Part shown: positions 54,828-64,000 of the stretch, one piece after another
Numbering within the stretch: the stretch's first letter is position 1
Layout of the letters: each line of letters opens with the position of its first letter
NCBI GenBank assembly: GCA_003989065.1
Contig: RXIW01000003.1
Coordinates: 1-64,000, forward strand
Direction: 5' to 3'
Length of the DNA stretch: 64,000 nucleotides
DNA from: Candidatus Competibacteraceae bacterium
GTDB taxonomy: Bacteria > Pseudomonadota > Gammaproteobacteria > Competibacterales > Competibacteraceae
Translations under genes and position numbers: made by a program
Notes under the pieces: generated by a model
The model's input: only the letters and a program-made list of their open reading frames with translations
What the model was told of the DNA's origin: nothing
Database searches by the model: none

Positions 54828-55544
54828 ATGGCCTGGCTGGACCGCCTGCAACGGGGTCTGTTGCCGCCTCTTTGCCTGTTGTGCGGCGCGACCGGCACTA
54901 TGGGACGCGACCTGTGCGCGGCCTGCGACGCAGCCCTGCCACGCAACCTCGCCGCCTGTCCGCGTTGCGCCCTACCCCTGACGGGCGCTGTGGTCGGGCT
55001 TTGTCCCCACTGTCAGTCGCAACCTCCGCATTCGGCTCAAGGCTTTGATCGGGTATTCGCGCCATTCCGCTATCAACCGCCCATGGATTTCCTGATCCTT
55101 CAGCTGAAATTCGCAGGCCGGCTGAGCCACGCCCGCCTGTTGGGCGAATTGTTCGCCGCCACCCTAGCCGAACGCGGCCCGCCCCTGCCCGACGGCATCG
55201 TCCCGGTCCCCCTGCATCCCCTGCGCCTGCGGGAGCGCGGCTTCAACCAGGCACTGGAGCTAGCGCGCGCGACTGCCCGCCGCTTCCAGCTTCCGCTGTG
55301 GCCGCATGCCCTGCGGCGGGTGCGCCACACCCTCCCGCAAATCCGCCTGAACGCCCATGCCCGGCAATCCAATCCGCTGGGCGCTTTCGCCCTCGGGCAA
55401 CCGCTTCGGGGAACACGAATCGCCCTGCTCGACGATGTCATGACCACCGGCAGCACGGTCACCGAATGCGCCCGCATCCTGCGCGCCGGCGGCGCGACGG
55501 ACATCGAGGTCTGGGTCATCGGCCGAGCGGGCAGCACACTCTGA
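54828..55544 (+). CDS. comF: ComF-type phosphoribosyltransferase-fold protein
   Basis: ComF/GntX proteins are needed for natural transformation in several bacteria and sit in a family with purine PRTases; the exact reaction is unknown. From the ATG at 54828 there are 238 residues: an N-terminal zinc ribbon (CLLCGATG, CAACDA, CPRCALPL, CPHCQ) and a PRTase domain with VPVPLHPLRLRERGFNQALELARA and the PRPP loop ALLDDVMTTGSTVTEC. An ATG at 54777 would add 17 residues with no family support. bioF/bioH that often lie next to this gene are not in the window. Confidence 0.9.
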   Translation: MAWLDRLQRGLLPPLCLLCGATGTMGRDLCAACDAALPRNLAACPRCALPLTGAVVGLCPHCQSQPPHSAQGFDRVFAPFRYQPPMDFLILQLKFAGRLSHARLLGELFAATLAERGPPLPDGIVPVPLHPLRLRERGFNQALELARATARRFQLPLWPHALRRVRHTLPQIRLNAHARQSNPLGAFALGQPLRGTRIALLDDVMTTGSTVTECARILRAGGATDIEVWVIGRAGSTL

Positions 55545-55685
55545 AGCGATCGCAAGCTGTTGCCACCGCGCGCGCTGCGCCCCACCCGCCAGCGCTAACG
55601 TAGCGGCTGCATGGAAAAAACTTTACCCTGCTTCCCTAGAATCTCGTAGAATGCCGCGCCAGTTCGCCCCGGCAATATTGGTGCC

Positions 55686-57827
55686 ATGAAAACCACGCTC
55701 CCCGCCTTCGATCAGGCCATCCGCTCCCACGACGACCTCCTCAAACGCCGAGGTCTGGTGATTTGGATCGGCGCCGAACCGACCTTCACCGATCGCCATT
55801 CCGAAGCAGCGGAATGGCTGTACGATGCGCTCGGCCCCACCAAGGAAGCTAGCGCGCGCCGCATGTTGGCCGAGCTGCTCACCCAAGCTCCCGGGGCCGC
55901 GGTCCTGCGCACCCTAGGTCGGCAATACCCCAAGGAAGACCAGCCACGCTGGAATCTGGGGCTTTACCGACGCCGTAACGATCAACCGGTCTGGTCTGGC
56001 CCGCCCGACCCCTTGCAGGTTGGCGAACCGCTTATCGCGTCGCCCGCCCTGCTGGAGGAATTCTGGGAGCGGCTGGCCCAGCGCCTCGGCGCGCGGAGCT
56101 GGACCGCTCTGCTATTTTCGGTCGAGACCCATCCCAGCCTGCGGATCGTGTTCCGCCGCGATCAACTGCCGCTGTTGGCCAATCCGGAACGGGACCCGCG
56201 CCTGGCGCGGCCCAGTCCCCACGGCCAGCCGATCCCGTCCAGCGGAATTCGCGACGAGCTGGCCGAACAGGGGACCTACCTGCTCGGCATCGACTGGCCC
56301 GATCCGCAGCGGGGACTGGACGACGTCGCCGTGCCGGTCGTGGAGCTGCCCGCCTGCGACGAGCCCGAGTTCTTCATGAGCCTGCTGGAGGCCATTAGCG
56401 AGGCGGCCCGCGATGTCGGACTGCCGGGCCTGGTGCTGACCGGCTTTCCGCCACCAGTCGACGCCTCGGTCGCCTGGACCACGGTGACGCCGGACCCCGC
56501 CGTGGTCGAAGCCAACATGGCGCCGGCGCTAGACGCCACCGAATTCCTGCGCGAGAGCCGCACGGGTTTCGCCGCCGCCGCCGCCGCCGGTCTGGCGCCC
56601 TATCGCTTGCACTACAACGGCCAGATCACCGATTCCGGGGGCGGCGGTCATCTGACCCTGGGCGGTCCCAATCCGGAAAGCAGTCCGTTTCTGGTCCAGC
56701 CGCAACTGCTTCCGGCCCTGTTGGACTACTTCAACCGCCATCCCGCGTTGTCGTTCCTGTTCGCTGGCGACTTCGTCGGCAGTTTCGGCCAGTCGCCGCG
56801 TCCCGACGAACGCACCATCGACATCTTCGAAGAACTCGGACTGGCGCTGGACCTGCTCAAGCGTCAGCGCAATCCGACCCCGGATCTGATCTGGCAAAGT
56901 CTGTCGCCCTTTCTGGCCGACCCGTCCGGCAACTCGCACCGCACCGAAATCAACATCGAAAAACTGTGGAACCCCTGGCTCCCCGGTCGGGGGCAGTTGG
57001 GGCTGGTGGAATTCCGCGCCTTCCGCATGCCGCCCACACCGGAGCGATTGACTGCCCTGGTCGTCCTGCTGCGCGCCATCGCCGCCATGCTGGCGCAAGC
57101 GCCGTACACCCCGAAGCTGGTCCATTGGGGCCGGACCTTGCACGATCGCTTCGCCCTGCCTTTCTATCTGCGCACCGACCTCTGGGAAGTGCTGGACGAT
57201 CTGGCCAGCGCTGGGCTGGGACTGGGTCAGCCAGTGATGGAGGAATTGCTGGACGAAAGCTACCACTGGTTCGGCGAAGTGGAATTCTGCGGCTGCCGAC
57301 TGACCGTTCGCCGGGCCATGGAGTTCTGGCCGTTGCTAGGCGACGCCTTCGCTCAGGAACACGGCGCCTCGCGGCTGGTAGACGCCAGCACCGCCCGACT
57401 GGAAGTCAGTCTGCGGGCCCGGCCCGGCATGGCGCAGGAAGCGTTGGCCGACTGCCAGTTGACCGTCAACGGCTACCTGCTGCCGCTGCGCCGGGAAGAA
57501 GAGATGGACGGAGAAACCTGGCTATACGGGCTACGCTACCGCCGCTTCAAACCCTGGACCGGCCTGCATCCGACCCTGCAGGCGCAAGGCGCGATCGAGC
57601 TGGTCCTGAGCCACCCGCAATGGCCGGGCGCGCTACAGGTCACCTTGCACGAATGGCGACCACGGGGCGGCGGTTACGATGGCCTGCCCAGCGATCGGGA
57701 AGAGGCAGCAAAGCGACGGACCGAGCGTTTCGTGACCGAAGTCCTCGAAACCGCGCCGGCCACACCGCCACTGCAACCGCCGCCCGGTGCCATCACCCCC
57801 TACTGCTTCGACCTGCGTCGGCTGTAA
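55686..57827 (+). CDS. Stand-alone DUF2126 (putative amidoligase-like) protein
   Basis: The 713-residue protein matches the DUF2126 part of the large transglutaminase-linked proteins: RGLVIWIGAEPTFTD at the start; PKEDQPRWNLGLYRRRNDQPVWSGPPD; HYNGQITDSGGGGHLTLGGP; LSFLFAGDFVGSFGQSPRPDE; SHRTEINIEKLW followed by LGLVEFRAFRMPPTPE; LHDRFALPFYLRTDLWEVLDDL; and GASRLVDASTARLEVSL. Usual members are about 1100 residues with a transglutaminase-like domain in front and are flanked by alpha-E and ATP-grasp genes. Here neither the domain nor those neighbours are present. Function unproven; ligase activity is a family-level prediction. Confidence 0.78.
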   Translation: MKTTLPAFDQAIRSHDDLLKRRGLVIWIGAEPTFTDRHSEAAEWLYDALGPTKEASARRMLAELLTQAPGAAVLRTLGRQYPKEDQPRWNLGLYRRRNDQPVWSGPPDPLQVGEPLIASPALLEEFWERLAQRLGARSWTALLFSVETHPSLRIVFRRDQLPLLANPERDPRLARPSPHGQPIPSSGIRDELAEQGTYLLGIDWPDPQRGLDDVAVPVVELPACDEPEFFMSLLEAISEAARDVGLPGLVLTGFPPPVDASVAWTTVTPDPAVVEANMAPALDATEFLRESRTGFAAAAAAGLAPYRLHYNGQITDSGGGGHLTLGGPNPESSPFLVQPQLLPALLDYFNRHPALSFLFAGDFVGSFGQSPRPDERTIDIFEELGLALDLLKRQRNPTPDLIWQSLSPFLADPSGNSHRTEINIEKLWNPWLPGRGQLGLVEFRAFRMPPTPERLTALVVLLRAIAAMLAQAPYTPKLVHWGRTLHDRFALPFYLRTDLWEVLDDLASAGLGLGQPVMEELLDESYHWFGEVEFCGCRLTVRRAMEFWPLLGDAFAQEHGASRLVDASTARLEVSLRARPGMAQEALADCQLTVNGYLLPLRREEEMDGETWLYGLRYRRFKPWTGLHPTLQAQGAIELVLSHPQWPGALQVTLHEWRPRGGGYDGLPSDREEAAKRRTERFVTEVLETAPATPPLQPPPGAITPYCFDLRRL

Positions 57828-58029
57828 CCGCTCCGCATTGATCGACGCCGTGCGCTACGGCTGATCCTGGCGTCTTGCTTCGTTTCCCCGAACGAGGCGT
57901 CAGGGTCGCGCGCTGCCATGTTCGCCATGGAGACACTCGCTCGGCCATTAGCACTTCAATCTATCCCATCCCTGGGCGACAGGCGCATAATATTCGCTAT
58001 TTCAATAAAAGCCCCAAGGAGCGTCTTGA

Positions 58030-59664
<1,635 letters not shown>

Positions 59665-59901
59665 TAGTGATCGCCTGATCGTTCCAGCTCCGGCCCGAGA
59701 CGCCTCCAGGGATGGAGGAAGCTGCGTCTTGGCCGCTATCCCACCTGCTGCAACCACCGCCCGTCCACCAGGCACCCCGATGGGCGGGTGGTTTGGTCGT
59801 CCTTCGCGCGCAACTCCCTCTACAAACCGATCGAACTTCTGGTAATCTTTCTTATCCCACCGATTGCGTTTATCCCCTCAGCTCCCGCTTTCATGGCTCC
59901 G

Positions 59902-60534
59902 ATGTCCCGTACCCGCATCAAGATCTGTGGTATTACCCGTCCTGAAGATGGCGTAGCGGCGGCTGAGCTGGGCGCAGACGCAATCGGCCTGGTGTTTCAT
60001 CCCGCCAGCGCCCGGTTCGTGACGCCGAATCAGGCGCGGCAGATCATTCGGGCGCTACCGCCCTTCGTCGTCACGGTGGGGCTGTTCATGAACGCCGAAG
60101 CCGCTGCGGTGCGGGCCGTGCTCGACCAGATCCCGCTGCAGCTGCTGCAGTTTCATGGCGACGAGGATCCCGACGATTGCGCCGACTTCGGCCTGCCCTA
60201 TCTCAAGGCGGTGCCGATGGGTGCAGGGGCCGATATCGGCGGCTACGAGCGCCGTTTCGCGACCGCTGCCGGCCTGCTGCTGGACAGCCACGGCGGCGAA
60301 CGCATGGGCGGAACCGGCCAGACATTCGACTGGAGCCGGATTCCCACCGAGCGCCACAAGCCGCTCGTCCTGGCGGGCGGACTGCATCCTGGCAATGTCA
60401 CTGAAGCTGTCCGCCGGGTGCGGCCCTATGCGGTGGATGTCAGCAGCGGAGTGGAAACGGCCAAGGGCGTCAAAAACGCCGCATTGATGCGTGCATTTAT
60501 ACGAGGTGTGAACGATTGTGAAAGCGACGCGTAA
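59902..60534 (+). CDS. trpF: Phosphoribosylanthranilate isomerase
   Basis: TrpF opens the ribose ring of phosphoribosylanthranilate in tryptophan synthesis. The 210-residue (beta/alpha)8 protein starts [32 protein letters not shown], with the catalytic Cys in KICGIT, Asp in VDVSSGVE and [13 protein letters not shown] chose ATG 59902; an ATG three codons earlier (59893) is equally possible, and a longer reading upstream is not. No strong SD. It overlaps trpB by 17 bases. Directly upstream (59755-59794) is a GC-rich hairpin of unknown purpose. Confidence 0.95.
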   Translation: MSRTRIKICGITRPEDGVAAAELGADAIGLVFHPASARFVTPNQARQIIRALPPFVVTVGLFMNAEAAAVRAVLDQIPLQLLQFHGDEDPDDCADFGLPYLKAVPMGAGADIGGYERRFATAAGLLLDSHGGERMGGTGQTFDWSRIPTERHKPLVLAGGLHPGNVTEAVRRVRPYAVDVSSGVETAKGVKNAALMRAFIRGVNDCESDA

Positions 60535-61738
60535 CGAGGTGGATTTCAGTCAGTTTCCCGACAGCACCGGCCATTTCGGCCGCTTTGGGGGCCGGTTCGT
60601 CGCCGAGACCTTGATGGAAGCCTTGCTCGAGCTGGACCAGGCATGGCAAACCTATCGCAACGACCCTGCCTTCCTGACGGAACTGGACCAAGATCTCGCC
60701 TACTACGTCGGTCGGCCTTCCCCGCTCTACCATGCCGAACGCTGGAGTCGGCGGCTGGGCGGTGCGCAGATCTATCTCAAGCGCGAGGACCTCAATCACA
60801 CCGGCGCCCACAAGATTAACAACACCGTCGGCCAGGCCCTGCTGGCCAAGCGGATGGGCAAGACCCGCCTGATCGCCGAAACCGGGGCCGGTCAGCACGG
60901 CGTGGCCTCCGCCACGGTCGCCGCCCGGCTGGGCATGGAATGCGTGGTCTACATGGGTTCCGAGGACATCCAGCGCCAAGCCCTGAACGTGTACCGGATG
61001 CGCCTGCTGGGCGCGACCGTGCAACCGGTGACCTCCGGTTCGCGCACGCTCAAGGACGCGCTCAACGAGGCCATGCGCGACTGGGTCGCCAACGTCGACA
61101 ACACCTTCTACATGATCGGCACGGTGGCCGGCCCCCATCCCTATCCGCTGATGGTGCGCGAGTTTCAGGCGGTGATCGGTCGCGAAGCGCGCGAGCAGAT
61201 GCTGGCCGCGCAGGGTTGCCTGCCTGATGCGCTGGTAGCCTGCGTCGGGGGCGGCTCCAACGCCATCGGTCTGTTCCACGCCTTCTTGAACGATGCCGAC
61301 GTCGCCATCTACGGAGTCGAGGCAGCTGGTTCCGGCATCGAAACCGGACGTCATGCCGCCACACTGTGCGCCGGCCGGTCCGGCGTGCTGCATGGCAATC
61401 GGACTTATCTGCTGAACGACGACAACGGCCAGATCATCGAAACCCATTCGGTCTCGGCCGGGCTGGATTATCCCGGCGTCGGGCCAGAGCACTCCTGGCT
61501 GAAGGATATCGGCCGGGTGCAATACGTGGCCGTCACCGACGCCGAAGCGATTCAGGGTTTCCACGACCTGACCCGCATCGAGGGCATCATTCCGGCGTTG
61601 GAAAGCAGCCACGCGCTGGCTTACGTCACCAAACTGGCCCCGACCATGCGTCCCGATCAGCGTATCGTGGTCAGCCTGTCCGGCCGCGGCGACAAGGACA
61701 TCTACACCGTCGCTGCGCTGGAAGGCATTCAACTGTAA
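60518..61738 (+). CDS. trpB: Tryptophan synthase beta chain
   Basis: TrpB condenses indole and serine with PLP. The 406-residue protein has the PLP lysine in [23 protein letters not shown], the serine-binding ETGAGQHG, the PLP phosphate loop [15 protein letters not shown] and LSGRGDKD near the end. A GTG start at 60518, inside trpF, is preceded by GAGGTG; the overlap suggests coupled translation. Confidence 0.97.
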   Translation: MKATRNEVDFSQFPDSTGHFGRFGGRFVAETLMEALLELDQAWQTYRNDPAFLTELDQDLAYYVGRPSPLYHAERWSRRLGGAQIYLKREDLNHTGAHKINNTVGQALLAKRMGKTRLIAETGAGQHGVASATVAARLGMECVVYMGSEDIQRQALNVYRMRLLGATVQPVTSGSRTLKDALNEAMRDWVANVDNTFYMIGTVAGPHPYPLMVREFQAVIGREAREQMLAAQGCLPDALVACVGGGSNAIGLFHAFLNDADVAIYGVEAAGSGIETGRHAATLCAGRSGVLHGNRTYLLNDDNGQIIETHSVSAGLDYPGVGPEHSWLKDIGRVQYVAVTDAEAIQGFHDLTRIEGIIPALESSHALAYVTKLAPTMRPDQRIVVSLSGRGDKDIYTVAALEGIQL

Positions 61739-61750
61739 GAGTCTTGCCCC

Positions 61751-62602
61751 ATGAATCGCATTACCCGCCGTTTTCAGGAATTGCATCGCGCCGGTCGCAA
61801 GGCCCTGATCCCCTACATCACCGCCGGTGATCCGCACCCGGAAGCGACCGTGCCTATGTTGCACGCCCTGGTGCAGGCCGGCGCCGACATCATCGAGCTG
61901 GGCGTACCCTTTTCCGACCCGATGGCCGACGGCCCCGTCATCCAGAAAGCCTGCGAGCGGGCGCTGGCGCACGGCATGTCGCTGCGCCGCGTGCTGGAAC
62001 TGGTGGGCGAATTCCGCCAGACCGATCCGGAGACGCCCGTGGTGTTGATGGGCTATCTCAACCCGATCGAGAGCATGGGCTACACCGACTTCATCGCCGG
62101 CGCTCACGCCGCCGGGGTGGACGGCGTCCTGACCGTCGATCTGCCGCCGGAAGAGGCCGCTGAGTTGATCGAGCCGCTCCAGGCCGTCGACATCGCGCCC
62201 ATCTTCCTGCTGGCCCCCACCAGCTCCCCCGCGCGCATCCGGCGCACGGCCCGCATGGCGCACGGCTATCTCTACTACGTCTCGCTGAAAGGCGTGACCG
62301 GTTCGGCGGCGCTCAACCCAGCCGAAGTGGCCGAGAAGCTGGCCGAGATCCGCAGCTATACCGATTTGCCGCTGGGCGTCGGTTTCGGCATCAAGGACCC
62401 GGCAACCGCCGCCGCCATCGCACAAGTCGCCGACGCCGTAGTCGTGGGCAGCGCCCTGGTCAGCAAGATGGATGCGCTGGCCCAGGATCCCGAACGGATG
62501 TACCGCGAAGTCGCGGCTCTGCTCGCCGCCATGCGCCAGGCCATGGATCAGGGTCCGTCCCCGGAACCAAAAGCCGGCAGCCACAGCCCAACTACCCCAT
62601 GA
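61751..62602 (+). CDS. trpA: Tryptophan synthase alpha chain
   Basis: TrpA cleaves indole-3-glycerol phosphate and channels indole to TrpB. The 283-residue protein has [14 protein letters not shown], the catalytic Glu in [17 protein letters not shown], Asp in [13 protein letters not shown], and the phosphate loop [14 protein letters not shown]. It lies 12 bases after trpB. Confidence 0.97.
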   Translation: MNRITRRFQELHRAGRKALIPYITAGDPHPEATVPMLHALVQAGADIIELGVPFSDPMADGPVIQKACERALAHGMSLRRVLELVGEFRQTDPETPVVLMGYLNPIESMGYTDFIAGAHAAGVDGVLTVDLPPEEAAELIEPLQAVDIAPIFLLAPTSSPARIRRTARMAHGYLYYVSLKGVTGSAALNPAEVAEKLAEIRSYTDLPLGVGFGIKDPATAAAIAQVADAVVVGSALVSKMDALAQDPERMYREVAALLAAMRQAMDQGPSPEPKAGSHSPTTP

Positions 62603-62636
62603 TCGACTTCCCTAGCCCGACTTCACGACGCGCCTT

Positions 62637-63506
62637 ATGAGTTGGTACGAAAAACTCGTTCCCTCCCGGATCCGCACCGACGGCCGCAACAACAAGCATC
62701 AGATTCCCGAAGGACTCTGGAGCAAGTGCGAGGACTGCGGGGCCGTGCTGTACGGGGCCGAACTGGAACGCAACCTCCAGGTGTGCCCCAAGTGCGGTTT
62801 TCACATGTACATCGGGGCGCGGAAGCGTTTGCGGAGTTTTCTGGACGAAGGCGAGCTGCTCGAAATCGGCGACGACATCGAGCCGCTCGATTTCCTCAAG
62901 TTCAAGGACGGCAAGAAATATCGCGATCGCCTGGCTCAGGCGCAGAAGACTTGCAACGAAAAGGATGCCCTGGTGGCCATGCGCGGACTGCTCAAGGGCA
63001 TGCCGGTGGTGGCTGCCGCGTTCGAATTCGAGTTCATGGCCGGGTCGATGGGTTCGGTGGTCGGCGAGCGCTTCGTCCGCGCCGCCCAGATTGCCCTGAA
63101 CGAGCATATCCCTTTCGTCTGCTTCACGGCCAGCGGCGGCGCCCGGATGCAAGAGGCGCTGGTCTCGCTGATGCAGATGGCCAAAACCAGCGCCGTGCTC
63201 TCTCGGCTGGCCGAACATGGCGTGCCCTACATCTCAGTGCTGACCCATCCGACCACCGGCGGCGTCTCGGCCAGCCTGGCCCTGTTGGGCGATCTCAACA
63301 TCGCCGAACCCAAGGCCCTGATCGGCTTCGCCGGTCCCCGGGTCATCGAACAGACCGTGCGGGAAAAGTTGCCCGAGGGCTTTCAGCGCAGTGAGTTCCT
63401 GCTGGAACACGGCGCGATCGACATGATCGTCGATCGTCGCGAACTGCGCGACCGACTGGCCAGCCTGCTGGCGATGCTGGTCGGTCGTTCCGCCGCCGTC
63501 GCCTGA
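62637..63506 (+). CDS. accD: Acetyl-CoA carboxylase carboxyltransferase subunit beta
   Basis: AccD carries the zinc-ribbon half of the carboxyltransferase that makes malonyl-CoA for fatty-acid synthesis. The 289-residue protein has the four-Cys zinc ribbon (CEDCGAVL and CPKCGFHM) and the crotonase-fold domain with [23 protein letters not shown] and [31 protein letters not shown]. The order trpF-trpB-trpA-accD-folC is conserved in gammaproteobacteria. No clear SD is visible; the ATG begins [12 protein letters not shown], the family start. Confidence 0.97.
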   Translation: MSWYEKLVPSRIRTDGRNNKHQIPEGLWSKCEDCGAVLYGAELERNLQVCPKCGFHMYIGARKRLRSFLDEGELLEIGDDIEPLDFLKFKDGKKYRDRLAQAQKTCNEKDALVAMRGLLKGMPVVAAAFEFEFMAGSMGSVVGERFVRAAQIALNEHIPFVCFTASGGARMQEALVSLMQMAKTSAVLSRLAEHGVPYISVLTHPTTGGVSASLALLGDLNIAEPKALIGFAGPRVIEQTVREKLPEGFQRSEFLLEHGAIDMIVDRRELRDRLASLLAMLVGRSAAVA

Positions 63507-63542
63507 GCGCGTTTATCGAAGCCGAGTTGACCGGAGCCGAAC

Positions 63543-64000
63543 ATGCGGTTCGCTACGCTGGACGATTGGCTGCGCTGGCAGGAGACCCTGCATCCCCGCA
63601 CGATCGAGCTGGGCCTGGATCGGGTGCGGGCAGTGCTACAGCAGCTGCAGCCAGAGCCCCCGCCCTTCATCGTCATCACCATCGGCGGCACCAATGGCAA
63701 GGGCTCCTGCGTCGCTCTGTTGGAGGCCATGCTGCGCGCCGCCGGCTATCGGGTCGGCGCTTACACCTCGCCGCACCTGCTGCGCTACAACGAGCGAATC
63801 CGCATCGACGGAGCGGAGGCGGACGACGCGGCGCTCTGCCAAGCCTTTGCCCGCATCGACGCCGTCCGGGGCGAGCGGTCGCTGACCTATTTCGAATTCG
63901 GCACCCTGGCCGCGCTGGAGCTGTTCTGGCAAGCCGGCATCGATATCGCCCTGTTGGAAGTCGGGCTGGGCGGGCGGCTGGATGCGGTCAACGCCGTAGA
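63543..64000 (+). CDS. folC: Bifunctional folylpolyglutamate synthase/dihydrofolate synthase, N-terminal part (cut by window edge)
   Basis: FolC adds glutamates to folate. The frame opens at the ATG at 63543 (MRFATLDDWLRWQETLHP) and stays open to the window end, about 152 codons. It shows the Mur-ligase-family P-loop TIGGTNGKGSCVALLEAML, then YTSPHLLRYNERIRIDG, SLTYFEFGTLAAL and LLEVGLGGRLDAVN, all diagnostic of FolC. The rest lies outside. SD-like GAGTTGACCGGAG lies just upstream. It completes the conserved accD-folC pair. Confidence 0.95.
   Translation, partial: MRFATLDDWLRWQETLHPRTIELGLDRVRAVLQQLQPEPPPFIVITIGGTNGKGSCVALLEAMLRAAGYRVGAYTSPHLLRYNERIRIDGAEADDAALCQAFARIDAVRGERSLTYFEFGTLAALELFWQAGIDIALLEVGLGGRLDAVNAV

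Noticed and set aside
59755-59794. GC-rich hairpin between pgm and trpF, considered as terminator or trp attenuator
   Set aside because: The stem has a bulge, no T-run follows and there is no leader peptide with Trp codons, so neither call is supported.

Overview
The window is 64 kb of gene-dense, GC-rich bacterial chromosome. Gene content and order are gammaproteobacterial: kdsD-kdsC-lptCAB-rpoN-hpf-ptsN beside a divergent mlaFEDCB-ibaG-murA, petABC next to sspB, trpFBA-accD-folC, and rnfABCDGE. A class I PHA synthase with a phasin, pyruvate phosphate dikinase, pyruvate:ferredoxin oxidoreductase, the Rnf complex and a PGM1-type phosphoglucomutase together suggest an organism that stores PHA and glycogen and moves carbon through the PEP/pyruvate node. 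A glycogen-accumulating relative of the Competibacter group is my inference from gene content only. I saw no tRNA, rRNA or CRISPR array.

Layout. 1-1.35 kb: AT-rich accessory DNA with the end of an ISAs1-like insertion sequence, a small membrane-anchored protein gene that appears to have lost its 5' end, and a NYN/PIN-like gene; both small genes end in attC-like sequence. 1.5-13.1 kb (minus strand): phaC, phaP, pepN, the six rnf genes and argF. 13.3-14.75 kb (plus): NUDIX hydrolase and acyltransferase. 14.75-24.5 kb (minus): ptsI, ptsH, rapZ, hprK, ptsN, hpf, rpoN, lptB, lptA, lptC, kdsC and kdsD, then ppdK to 27.4 kb. 27.65-37 kb (plus): mla operon, ibaG, murA, hisG, hisD, a hicAB toxin-antitoxin pair, hisC and a Nif3-like gene. 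37.3-40.4 kb: petABC (cytochrome bc1) and sspB. 40.4-44.7 kb: dolP and diaA (minus), parC (plus), msrQ (minus). 44.75-45.05 kb: two tandem small-RNA genes. 45.1-47.3 kb: oxidoreductase and acyltransferase (minus). 47.7-54.1 kb: a GltD-like / NifJ / dihydroorotate-dehydrogenase-like redox module. 54.3-57.8 kb: small membrane protein, comF-like gene and a stand-alone DUF2126 gene. 58-64 kb: phosphoglucomutase, trpF, trpB, trpA, accD and the start of folC.

The most interesting element is the pair of tandem sibling sRNA genes between msrQ and the oxidoreductase (minus strand, about 44773-45042). Each copy has a near-consensus sigma-70 promoter, a 5' stem-loop, a CU-rich segment, a shared UUUGGUGGUU block and a Rho-independent terminator. 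The shared block is complementary to AACCACCA in the leaders of phaC and ppdK, just upstream of or over the ribosome-binding sites. For phaC and the upstream sRNA, 14 of 17 positions pair and the SD is covered. This suggests a post-transcriptional switch over carbon storage.
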